This document shows, in pieces, positions 1 to 8,440 of a stretch of 64,000 nt of DNA (its first letter is position 1; each line of letters begins with the position of its first letter). The notes under the pieces were generated by a model. That model made no database searches and was not told the DNA's origin. It saw only the letters and a list, made by a program, of their open reading frames with translations. Source of the stretch: a virus; the IMG/VR virus record IMGVR_UViG_3300027749_000062, positions 40,242 to 104,241 of that record; one strand, 5' to 3'. The position numbers and the translations under genes are program-made.

Positions 1-672
1 ATTAAGTGTAAGTGTAGTAATTTCTTTTGTGCTACTGAAGCTAACCACCATTCCATCACTAGGTGAAGCAGGCATTGTAATGGTTCCGGTAAGCAATGTA
101 CCGGCCGGGTTGATTATCAGCGTGTTGTAGGTGCTGAAAGTATATGAGAACCCCGTAGTCGGGACTAGGTAGTCGTAGTTTTGCACTACGCCTTTACCAG
201 TGGATTTAATTGTGCCCGCGAACGTGGCGTTTTGGCTTGTGTCAATAGTGACCGCTGTGTTTCCATTAGTAGCAATAGTAACTGGACCACCAGACGAGGC
301 CACAGATACGTTAGATGTGCCGTTAGAAATGGATGTTGTTGACAGAGTAGTCCAAGTAGGTGATGCACTCGATCCTGCTGAAGTCAGAACTTGTCCGTTT
401 GTTCCAAAAGATGGTGTAGAACCTAAACCTATTGCTTGACTTGAATTAAGTGTGAGCGCAGTAGTTCCTGCACTTTTTAATGTGAGTGATGTAGCTGCTG
501 CCGAAGTGATAGTGTTTGATGTAATTGAACCATTAAATGTTACATTTTGATTAGAATCGATAAGAACTGCATTAGCTGAACTTGTACCAGTTTGTATTTG
601 CAGATTGCCAGATAAATCTGACCTTACTGTAAATGCTGTTGTGAGTAAAGTTCCAGTTGATAGTGTGCTCAT
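1..672 (-). CDS. Tail fibre-like protein, C-terminus cut by window edge
   Basis: The reading frame is open from an ATG at 672 to base 1 without a stop, giving 224 residues of a longer protein. It is rich in Ser, Thr, Asn and Gly, starts MSTLSTGTLL and contains the GTNGQVLTSAG / PTWTT motif common in phage fibre and adhesin proteins just before their tip domain. The last visible part (VVQNYDYLVPTTGFSYTFST, then a beta-rich stretch) has no repeats of the YANSAY type. It lies directly downstream of the 747-residue fibre gene with a 9-base gap, so it is likely the last gene visible of the fibre operon. The role as a receptor-binding or fibre-tip protein is inferred from composition and position. 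Confidence 0.7.
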   Translation of the reverse strand, partial: MSTLSTGTLLTTAFTVRSDLSGNLQIQTGTSSANAVLIDSNQNVTFNGSITSNTITSAAATSLTLKSAGTTALTLNSSQAIGLGSTPSFGTNGQVLTSAGSSASPTWTTLSTTSISNGTSNVSVASSGGPVTIATNGNTAVTIDTSQNATFAGTIKSTGKGVVQNYDYLVPTTGFSYTFSTYNTLIINPAGTLLTGTITMPASPSDGMVVSFSSTKEITTLTLN

Positions 673-681
673 TTTTTTATT

Positions 682-2925
682 TTATAAAATTATCCATCGT
701 TGTCCACTCGCAACATTAACATAGTAACTACTAGCTATGGTTAATGGGCCAACGGAAAGTCCATTTGTATTTGCTGCAATCGTTGCATTACTGGTTATAT
801 ATGTACTGTTGAGAAGAATTAATGGAGCAGGACCAGTATTTGCCACAGCGAAAGCTGCATTAGCTTGCGTGAAAGCACCGTTAGCATATATGCTGGCACT
901 ATTAGCCTGTGCATATGCGGAGTTAGCATATGTACCAGTTGTATTTTGACTACCATATGCAGAATTCGCTTGAGTGAATGCAGCTGTAATGCTGGTGTTT
1001 TGGGTTAAATTGATTGCATTTGATGAAGTAAAAGCCGCATTGGCTTGTACGAAAGAACCATTGGCATATATTGAAGCACCATTAGCTTGTGCATATGCGG
1101 AGTTAGCATATGAACCAGACGTTATGGCATTAGCATTTGCATTATTGGCCGCCAAATATGCTGAGTTGGCATATGTACCAGTTACATTTTGACCACTATA
1201 TGATGCATTAGCTTGTACGAAAGCACCATTGGCATATATCTGCGCTGAGTTTGCGGTATAGTATGCTGAGTTGGCATAAGTTGCGCTTACATTTTGAGAA
1301 TTGAAAGCCGCATTTGCTTGTACAAAAGCACCGTTAGCATATATCTGTGCTGAGTTTGCAGTATAGTATGCTGAGTTGGCATATGTACCGGTCACATTTT
1401 GTGATGTATATGCAGCATTCGCTTGTACAAAAGCACCGTTAGCATATACACCAGCTGAATTGGCGGCTACAAATGCAGAGTTGGCGTAAATACCAGTTGT
1501 GTTCTGTGAACCATAAGCTGAATTCGCTTGAGTGAATGCAGATGAAATACTTGTATTATGTGTGCTGAATACCGAATTAGCAAATATGTATACTGCGTTA
1601 GCCTGTACAAAAGCACCATTAGCATAAACACCAGATGTTATTGCGTTGGCGTTTGCATTATTAGCCGCCAGATAAGCTGAATTAGCATAGATACCAGTTG
1701 TTATAGAATTAGCATTGGCACCATTAGCTGCTAGATAAGCTGAGTTAGCATAGGTACCAGTTACATTCTGTGAACCATAAGCCGCATTAGCTTGTACGAA
1801 AGCACCATTTGCATATATCTGCGCTGAGTTTGCAGTATAATACGATGAATTGGCATAGGTACCAGTTGTTATTGCATTGGCATTGGCGTTGTTAGCTGCC
1901 AGATAAGCTGAATTGGCATATGTACCGGTTACATTCTGAGAAGCATATGATGAGTTTGCTTGTGTAAATGCTGATGAAATACTGGTATTCTGTGTGCTGA
2001 ATACCGAATTAGCAAATATGTATACCGCATTTGCTTGAGTAAATGCGGAATTAGCATAGGCACCAGATGTTATAGCATTTGCGTTGGCATTATTTGCGGC
2101 TAGATACGCTGAATTGGCATAGGTACCAGATGTTATCGCATTCGCATTGGCGTTGTTAGCCGCTAAGTAAGCTGAATTGGCATATGTACCGGTTACATTC
2201 TGAGAAGCATAAGCCGCATTAGCTTGTACAAAGGCACCATTAGCATATAGACTTGCGCTATTGGCTTGTGCATATGCTGAATTGGCGTAAGTGCCAGTTA
2301 CATTCTGACTACCATAAGCCGCATTAGCTTGTACGAAGGCACCATTGGCATATAACTGAGCTGAATTAGCCGTATAATATGCTGAGTTAGCATAAGTGCC
2401 TGTAGTTATTGCATTAGCATTAGCATTGTTAGCTGCTAGGTATGCTGAGTTGGCGTATGTACCTGTTACGTTTTGAGAACCATAAGCCGCATTAGCTTGT
2501 ACGAAAGCACCATTTGCATATATCTGCGCTGAGTTTGCAGTAAAATAAGCAGAATTGGCGTATGTACCTGTTACGTTTTGAGAACCATAAGCCGCATTGG
2601 CTTGTACAAAAGCTCCGTTAGCATATATTTGTGCAGAGTTAGCTGTATAGTATGCTGAGTTAGCGTATGATGCTGTCGCTGCAGGTGATGTTGTTTGTGT
2701 TGTTCCATCGACAAAGGTTATACCATTGCCTGTACCTGTAATTACATGATTTCCAGTATACACATTACCAACAACACCCAAACCACCAATCGATATGACA
2801 AGCGCACCAGTTAAATTTGATGTAGAATTATTTGCTCCAGAAATAGAAACATTTGAGCCTACCGTTATAAAGGTATCTACTGATGTATTTCCGTATATTC
2901 TTGTTCCACTTAGAAGTTTTGCCAT
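682..2925 (-). CDS. Repeat-rich tail fibre protein (YANSAY/ANGAFVQANAAY repeats)
   Basis: 747 residues. Residues 1-80 are a beta-rich head (SGTRIYGNTSV, GNVYTGNHVITGTGNGITF), then about 35 imperfect 20-22-residue units alternating two forms, YANSAYLAANNANANAIT and YANGAFVQANAAYGSQNVTG, then a unique tail ending YYVNVASGQRWIIL. Such low-complexity repeat fibres are usual in T4-like environmental phages and probably form elongated trimeric shafts. The same units occur in the 1168-residue gene upstream, so the two genes share long stretches of near-identical DNA. Start is the ATG at 2925; AATAAATA lies only 8 bases upstream. Function in adsorption is inferred. Confidence 0.8.
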   Translation of the reverse strand: MAKLLSGTRIYGNTSVDTFITVGSNVSISGANNSTSNLTGALVISIGGLGVVGNVYTGNHVITGTGNGITFVDGTTQTTSPAATASYANSAYYTANSAQIYANGAFVQANAAYGSQNVTGTYANSAYFTANSAQIYANGAFVQANAAYGSQNVTGTYANSAYLAANNANANAITTGTYANSAYYTANSAQLYANGAFVQANAAYGSQNVTGTYANSAYAQANSASLYANGAFVQANAAYASQNVTGTYANSAYLAANNANANAITSGTYANSAYLAANNANANAITSGAYANSAFTQANAVYIFANSVFSTQNTSISSAFTQANSSYASQNVTGTYANSAYLAANNANANAITTGTYANSSYYTANSAQIYANGAFVQANAAYGSQNVTGTYANSAYLAANGANANSITTGIYANSAYLAANNANANAITSGVYANGAFVQANAVYIFANSVFSTHNTSISSAFTQANSAYGSQNTTGIYANSAFVAANSAGVYANGAFVQANAAYTSQNVTGTYANSAYYTANSAQIYANGAFVQANAAFNSQNVSATYANSAYYTANSAQIYANGAFVQANASYSGQNVTGTYANSAYLAANNANANAITSGSYANSAYAQANGASIYANGSFVQANAAFTSSNAINLTQNTSITAAFTQANSAYGSQNTTGTYANSAYAQANSASIYANGAFTQANAAFAVANTGPAPLILLNSTYITSNATIAANTNGLSVGPLTIASSYYVNVASGQRWIIL

Positions 2926-2945
2926 AGTATGTTATTTATTCTAGG

Positions 2946-3791
2946 TTAAAAAGGTGTGATAGTGTAAGTGTATTCATCAAAGTAACCACTGACCATATAC
3001 GTTCCAGTGTTGGTTCTGCGTTCGGCAAAATCTGGAGTCACTATCACTCCAGTAGCACCTATTCCCTGATAAGGAGTTAAATATCCTGCTTCAAATTGAG
3101 CACCCCAACCATAAAATCCTGTTGCACCGTCACCTACATAAGTAGGGTTTACAAGGCTGGCATTAGTGGTACTTTTTGTTATACCAATACTACCTGTTAA
3201 TGTTCCGGCTCCTGCTAATGCGGTATTGGTGATATTACCAGTTACACTTACTCTATACCATCCATTTCCTTTTGGTTCGGAAGTTGAAGTAATATATGTT
3301 CCGCTACCGGATGTTGCTATATTATTAATAACTCCGGTAGATGGATTTACATTTATGCCGATTCTATCAGGTTGTTGATATCCTGTTGCAAAATATAAAG
3401 TTAAGTAGGTCGATGCAGAATATGATTTTACATGTACCGACCATGTATAAGTAGCAACTCTTTCTAATACAGTCATTGGATCTGTGAGTATTGTATGTCT
3501 ACCTAACGGTGCTGAGTTCAATAGTAAATCTGCGGTTAGCGTACTATTAGGTGCTGCTATTGCATTTCCGGTTACTACTACTTGACCCGAGGCAGTGTTC
3601 CACCCGGTTGCGTTATCAAATTCTTGAGAAGAAATGGCTAAATTCTTAATAGGTGATTGTGTAACTTCATCAAATAGTGCCGCATATACTCCTGCGGGTC
3701 CTACTTTAACAGAACTATAGGCTACTTCATCAAATGCCACACTTGATTGAAGTATTCCAGTGGGAAACAGTTTAGTTATAGTTGTTGCCAT
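2946..3791 (-). CDS. Virion protein with carbohydrate-binding-like beta-sandwich
   Basis: 281 residues. The N-terminus (MATTITKLFPTGILQSSVAFDEV) resembles a fibre-attachment segment; residues about 60-240 read like a jelly-roll carbohydrate-binding domain of the kind seen in phage fibre tips: NATGWNTASGQVV, TYTWSVHVKS, NGWYRVSVTGN, FYGWGAQFEAG. It follows the 1168-residue fibre gene with a TAATG overlap, so the two are translationally coupled and may form one adsorption structure. A glycan-binding role is inferred from the pattern of the domain, not from a catalytic motif; no hydrolase residues are evident. Confidence 0.6.
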   Translation of the reverse strand: MATTITKLFPTGILQSSVAFDEVAYSSVKVGPAGVYAALFDEVTQSPIKNLAISSQEFDNATGWNTASGQVVVTGNAIAAPNSTLTADLLLNSAPLGRHTILTDPMTVLERVATYTWSVHVKSYSASTYLTLYFATGYQQPDRIGINVNPSTGVINNIATSGSGTYITSTSEPKGNGWYRVSVTGNITNTALAGAGTLTGSIGITKSTTNASLVNPTYVGDGATGFYGWGAQFEAGYLTPYQGIGATGVIVTPDFAERRTNTGTYMVSGYFDEYTYTITPF

Positions 3792-6700
3792 TATCCAAAT
3801 ACCGTGTCTAAACTACCTGTAGCTGAGTTATAATATTGATAGACTACACTTACATTGCTATTGACAAATCCAACTCTATTACCAACATAAATACTGTCTG
3901 CAACGCCGACACCACCAAACACTTGTAATGCACCTGTAGTATTTGATATAGATGTGGTTGTATTTGTTATTATTAAATTACCAGTAATTGTTACATTACC
4001 GGTAATTGTACCACCAGTATTTGCATTGACTGTATTGTTTGCTCTTGTATAAGCCGCATTAGCTTGTACAAAAGCACCATTGGCATATAATGATGACGAG
4101 TTTGCAACATTAAATCCGGCGTTTGATTGTACAAAAGCACCGTTAGCATATAGTTGTGCTGAGTTTGCAGTAAAGTAAGCAGAATTGGCATATGTGCCGG
4201 TTACATTCTGACTACCGTAAGCAGCATTCGCCTGAACAAATCCACCGTTAGCATAAAGTTGTGCCGAGTTAGCCGTATAGTAAGCTGAGTTGGCATATGA
4301 ACCAGTCGTGTTCTGACTTATGTAAGCTGCATTTGCCTGTGTATATGCATTTGTGATATAAGTGAATACATTATATCCACTAACATATATTGTGTTGGCT
4401 ATGACATTTGCTTTTACAGTATTAGCTATTAGATTTGCACGTTGATAAGAAGGATCTGTAATTATAATATTGTTATTGGGTGATACTTCTGGTGTATAAC
4501 CTTCAAATATATTCCATTCTTTTGTATCCGAATCTCGGAAAAAACCTGTGTGTGCGTTTGTTCCATTATTATAATGTGCAGCAAAACCAATATCTAATGC
4601 ATCTGAGTAATAATTTCCTAAACCCAATAATATCAAAGTATCTTTTACAGTAAAAGATTCAGTATTGGTTGTTATAGTAGTACCTAATACAGTCAAGTTA
4701 CCTTGAATTGTTGCATCTTGGACAATGGTTAAATTGCCTGTAATTGTTCCGCCTGCCAAAGGTAAAGCATTATTAGCTTTCAAGAATGCAGAGTTTGCAT
4801 ATGACCCAGCTGAATTAGCAAAACTAAGTGCAGTATTGGCATATGTACCTGTCACATTCTGGCTACTATAAGAAGCATTGGCTTGTACAAAAGCACCATT
4901 TGCATATAACTGTGCTGAATTGGCCGTATAATATGCCGAGTTAGCATATGTGCCTGTAGTTATTGCATTTGCATTGGCGCCGTTAGCTGCTAGATAAGCC
5001 GAGTTTGCATAAGAACCAGATGTTATGGCATTCGCATTTGCATTATTAGCCGCCAGATAAGCTGAGTTAGCATAAGTTCCTGTTACATTTTGACTAGTGT
5101 ATGATGCATTTGCCTGTACGAATGCACCATTAGCATATAACTGTGCTGAATTGGCGGTGTAATATGCTGAGTTTGCATAAGAACCAGATGTTATTGCATT
5201 CGCATTTGCGTTATTAGCCGCTAAGTAAGCTGAATTAGCATAAGTTCCTGTTACATTTTGACTAGTGTATGATGCGTTAGCTTGAGTAAATGCACCATTC
5301 GCATATACACCAGCAGAATTTGCAGAAAGAAATGCTGAGTTAGCATATGCACCTGAGGTTATTGCATTTGCATTAGAATTGTTTGATGATAAAAATGCAG
5401 AATTGGCATATGAACCGAATGTTATTGCATTAGCATTCGCACCATTGGCCGCCAAATAAGCTGAGTTAGCATAGGTACCAGTTACGTTTTGGGAAGCATA
5501 AGCTGAATTTGCCTGTACAAAAGCACCATTGGCATATAACTGAGATGAATTGGCTGTATAATATGCTGCATTAGCATATGTACCTGTTACGTTTTGTGAA
5601 CTATAGGCCGCATTGGCTTGTACGAGAGCACCATTCGCATATACGCCAGCAGAATTTGCTGTTGTAAAAGATGCATTAGAATATGCATAAGGTGCAGCCG
5701 CAGTAACTTGATATGTTGTATCGGGAAATATTACACTAACTGAAGTATTAACAGAATTTGCATATATGATATTAACACCACCAATATTTCCACTCGAACC
5801 GGTTGTGGTAAAATAAGCAGCTGTTACATTATTTGCAACTGTTAAATTATTGGATACAGTTAAGTTGCCTGCTGTAATTATTGTGCTTGTATTTTGTAAT
5901 GCCGTATTTGCAACTCCAAAAGATGCATTGGCCTTAACAAAAGCACCATTCGCATATACACCAGCAGAATTTGCTGTTGAGAATGCTGAGTTAGCGTAAA
6001 TACCAGTAGTATTTTGAGAACTAAATGCTGAGTTAGCGTAAATACCAGTAGTATTTTGAGAACTAAATGCTGAGTTAGCGTAGGCACCAGTTGTTATTGC
6101 ATTGGCATTCGCACCATTAGCCGCCAAGTAAGCTGAATTGGCATATGTACCGGTTACATTCTGAGAAGCATATGCTGAATTTGCTTGCAAGAAAGCTGCG
6201 TTTGCCGCGCTACCAGCTGAAGTTGAATTTGCTGTTGCGAAGGCAGCATTAGCCTGAGCAAATGCACCATTAGCATATACACCAGCAGAATTTGCAGTAT
6301 AGTATGCTGAGTTAGCATATGTACCAGATGTTATTGCGTTAGCATTTGCACCATTGGCTGCTGTATATGCGGAGTTAGCATATGTGCCAGTCACATTTTG
6401 TGAAGCATATGATGAGTTTGCTTGTGCAAACGCTGATGTAATACTGGTGTTCTGTGTTAAATTAATTCCATTCGATGAAGAATAGACCGAATTTGCTTGA
6501 GTGAATGCACCATTGGCATATGTACCAGATGTTATTGCGTTGGCGTTTGCATTATTGGCTGCTAAGTAAGCTGAATTAGCATAAGTTCCAGTTACATTTT
6601 GACTAGTATATGCAGAATTGGCTTGTACAAAAGCACCATTCGCATATAAACTCGCTCCATTTGCTTGTGTAAAAGCGGAGTTAGCATAGATGCCGGTGGT

Positions 6701-7297
6701 ATTTTGACTATTATAAGCCGAATTGGATTGTACAAAAGCACCATTAGCATATAATGCTGCCGAATTGGCGGTATAATATGCTGAGTTGGCATATGTGCCT
6801 GTTACATTTTGACCAGTGTAAGATGCATTTGCCTGAGCAAAAGCACCATTAGCGTATATCTGTGCTGAGTTTGCGGTATAGTATGCTGAGTTAGCATAGG
6901 TTCCAGTTACGTTTTGTGTATTAAAAGCTGCATTCGCTTGAGCAAAAGAACCATTAGCGTATGTTTGTGCCGAATTGGCTGTATAGTACGCACCATTAGC
7001 ATAGGTACCTGTAGTGTTTTGGCTAATGTAGGCCGCGTTTGCCTGAATGAAAGCGCCATTAGCATATAGTGCCGCAGAATTTGCTTGAGAATGACTAGAA
7101 TTTCCATGAATATATGCTGCATTTGCTTGTAAGAAAGCTGCATTCGCTGATAAGAACGCAGAATTGGCATATGATCCAGTAGAGTTTTGACTACTATAAG
7201 ATGAGTTGGCCTGAAGATATGCGGTATTTGCATAGTCACCTGCAACCCGTACATCTTTATTCTCTTGATTACCTAAAATGGTATAAATTGTCTTCAT
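3791..7297 (-). CDS. Giant repeat tail fibre protein
   Basis: 1168 residues. After a short head (MKTIYTILGNQENKDVRVAG) come dozens of 20-22-residue YANSAYYTANSAQ / ANGAFVQANAAY units, interrupted by two unique beta-rich inserts: one near residues 470-550 (NLTVSNNLTVANNVTAAYF) and one near 830-960 (NLTVLGTTITTNTESFTVKDTLILLG, DIGFAAHYNNGT, GFFRDSDTKEWNIFEG). The second insert has a counterpart in the 884-residue fibre gene at 8.4-11.1 kb (DIGFYGQYVSAGTKYAGLVR), so fibres share modules. The C-terminus (TTSISNTTGALQVFGGVGVADSIYVGN) is a typical fibre end. Likely a long side-fibre shaft. Confidence 0.8.
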   Translation of the reverse strand: MKTIYTILGNQENKDVRVAGDYANTAYLQANSSYSSQNSTGSYANSAFLSANAAFLQANAAYIHGNSSHSQANSAALYANGAFIQANAAYISQNTTGTYANGAYYTANSAQTYANGSFAQANAAFNTQNVTGTYANSAYYTANSAQIYANGAFAQANASYTGQNVTGTYANSAYYTANSAALYANGAFVQSNSAYNSQNTTGIYANSAFTQANGASLYANGAFVQANSAYTSQNVTGTYANSAYLAANNANANAITSGTYANGAFTQANSVYSSSNGINLTQNTSITSAFAQANSSYASQNVTGTYANSAYTAANGANANAITSGTYANSAYYTANSAGVYANGAFAQANAAFATANSTSAGSAANAAFLQANSAYASQNVTGTYANSAYLAANGANANAITTGAYANSAFSSQNTTGIYANSAFSSQNTTGIYANSAFSTANSAGVYANGAFVKANASFGVANTALQNTSTIITAGNLTVSNNLTVANNVTAAYFTTTGSSGNIGGVNIIYANSVNTSVSVIFPDTTYQVTAAAPYAYSNASFTTANSAGVYANGALVQANAAYSSQNVTGTYANAAYYTANSSQLYANGAFVQANSAYASQNVTGTYANSAYLAANGANANAITFGSYANSAFLSSNNSNANAITSGAYANSAFLSANSAGVYANGAFTQANASYTSQNVTGTYANSAYLAANNANANAITSGSYANSAYYTANSAQLYANGAFVQANASYTSQNVTGTYANSAYLAANNANANAITSGSYANSAYLAANGANANAITTGTYANSAYYTANSAQLYANGAFVQANASYSSQNVTGTYANTALSFANSAGSYANSAFLKANNALPLAGGTITGNLTIVQDATIQGNLTVLGTTITTNTESFTVKDTLILLGLGNYYSDALDIGFAAHYNNGTNAHTGFFRDSDTKEWNIFEGYTPEVSPNNNIIITDPSYQRANLIANTVKANVIANTIYVSGYNVFTYITNAYTQANAAYISQNTTGSYANSAYYTANSAQLYANGGFVQANAAYGSQNVTGTYANSAYFTANSAQLYANGAFVQSNAGFNVANSSSLYANGAFVQANAAYTRANNTVNANTGGTITGNVTITGNLIITNTTTSISNTTGALQVFGGVGVADSIYVGNRVGFVNSNVSVVYQYYNSATGSLDTVFG

Positions 7298-7298
7298 G

Positions 7299-7625
7299 TT
7301 ATGTTATTTCTAATAGACTAACTATCACATCAACTGAAGAAGCTGTATTTGTATTTACTGAAAGATAATCACCAGATTCCAATACTACTTTTTGGCCGCC
7401 GCCTATTGGAATTAAAGAACTTCCTGGATCAATCTGAGCACTTTTTACCATATAAAAATTTGAACCACTAATGTTTAAAATAACATTTGCAGATATTGAA
7501 GTATTTAATAGATTTGCAACTGACATACCAATAATTGTGGCTTGAGTTCCGGCGCCAGCTGTATACACTACTGTCGGAGATGTACCGACTGCGGCCGATC
7601 CATAATTTTTAAAACTATTTGCCAT
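7299..7625 (-). CDS. Small virion protein, fibre-operon
   Basis: 108 residues, starting MANSFKNYGSAAVGTSPTVVY. The pattern of short beta strands (ATIIGMSVANLLN, ISANVILNISGSNFYMVK, VVLESGDYLSVNTNTASS) is that of a small beta-sandwich virion protein often found beside fibre genes in T4-like phages. One base separates its stop from the start of the downstream giant fibre gene, so the pair is co-translated. An AATAAATA motif lies about 21 bases before the ATG. I do not recognise a specific T4 counterpart; decoration or fibre-connector function is an inference from position. Confidence 0.65.
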   Translation of the reverse strand: MANSFKNYGSAAVGTSPTVVYTAGAGTQATIIGMSVANLLNTSISANVILNISGSNFYMVKSAQIDPGSSLIPIGGGQKVVLESGDYLSVNTNTASSVDVIVSLLEIT

Positions 7626-7651
7626 TTTTATTTCCTAATAACTTATATTTA

Positions 7652-8029
7652 TTAACCTAATGCAATCGCATAAGCCAATGCATCTGAATCAGCTGTATTT
7701 GCTTTAGAGAAAGCTGCATTTGCATAAATTCCAGTTGTATTTTGACTAGCATATGAAGAATTTGCGGCAATAAAAGCAGCATTTATTCCAGCAGTCGCAG
7801 AATTTGCAGCTGCAAAAGCTAGGTTTGATTGATTATATGCTGTAGAAACTTGCGATAAAGCAGTATTTGCAGTAGATAAAGCTGAATTAGCTACATCGTA
7901 AATTTGCTGAATCTGTTGAGATTGACTTGATGCACCTAAAAATTGTGCAGTGGATTGTACAGATGCGGGTGCTCCTGGTCCAACCCTTACACTAATTTGT
8001 GATATAGGATTTACTACTACTGTTGCCAT
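7652..8029 (-). CDS. Short fibre protein with N-terminal anchor and YAN-type repeats
   Basis: 125 residues. Residues 1-35 (MATVVVNPISQISVRVGPG) are unlike the repeats and may be an anchor; the remainder (VANSALSTANTALSQVSTAYNQSNLAFAAANSA) is an Ala/Asn/Ser heptad-like region related to the YANSAY repeats of the large fibres. It overlaps the previous gene's end by one base (TAATG). Probably a connector or short fibre; its small size may also mean that it is the leading piece of a fibre whose shaft is supplied by the neighbouring giant genes. Confidence 0.6.
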   Translation of the reverse strand: MATVVVNPISQISVRVGPGAPASVQSTAQFLGASSQSQQIQQIYDVANSALSTANTALSQVSTAYNQSNLAFAAANSATAGINAAFIAANSSYASQNTTGIYANAAFSKANTADSDALAYAIALG

Positions 8030-8394
8030 TATGCATCTGTACCATAAGAATTGGTTACACCAGTAACTCCTGGAGATACATAAATTTGTCCTTCTAACAC
8101 CCTAGAAACTTGATTTGTTGCACTTGTTGTGATAACATCATACACATACTTGCCATACGGAATGTTTGCGGTTACTGGCGCAGTTAAAGAAAGTGTTATA
8201 ATTCCGTTGTTTGCACTGGTAATTGTTGTTGTAATATTGAACGCAACATTGGCGGTGGTATAAGACTTTTTAGCTCTTGATGATACAGTAAATCCTGTAA
8301 GATTATAAGGGCTTCCGTAATCGTCAGCTAATGTTAGTTGTGATGTAAAAGTGGAACCTTGTTCCAAATATTGGTCTGAATATCCTGCGGCCAT
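8029..8394 (-). CDS. Ig-like baseplate/fibre protein (BppU-like N-domain fold)
   Basis: 121 residues, MAAGYSDQYLEQGSTFTSQLTLADDYGSPYNLTGFTV. The order 'dataset of linear beta strands: GSTF...L.L.DDYG.PYNLTG...S..KSY.TANVAFN...NGIITLSLTAPVTANIPYGKYVYDV' matches the immunoglobulin-like modules that occupy the N-terminus of baseplate upper or fibre proteins. First gene of a small late operon: a CATAAATA motif lies 32 bases before the ATG. Structural role is likely; exact place in the virion is not known. Confidence 0.6.
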   Translation of the reverse strand: MAAGYSDQYLEQGSTFTSQLTLADDYGSPYNLTGFTVSSRAKKSYTTANVAFNITTTITSANNGIITLSLTAPVTANIPYGKYVYDVITTSATNQVSRVLEGQIYVSPGVTGVTNSYGTDA

Positions 8395-8425
8395 TTGTTG
8401 TACCTTTTATTTTCTGCACTCAACA

Positions 8426-8433
8426 TATTTATG
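8426..8433 (-). promoter_or_regulatory. Late-promoter-like CATAAATA
   Basis: On the minus strand the sequence reads CATAAATA, one base from the T4 late consensus TATAAATA, 32 bases ahead of the ATG at 8394 in the 46-base gap after the 884-residue fibre gene. T4 late promoters are recognised by gp55/gp33/gp45; a gp33-like gene is present at 43.4 kb. Confidence 0.45.
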
Positions 8434-8440
8434 ATATTTT

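Noticed and set aside
682-7297. Possible CRISPR array because of many short repeats
   Set aside because: The repeats are imperfect, have no spacers and are all translated in one frame as fibre protein repeats.
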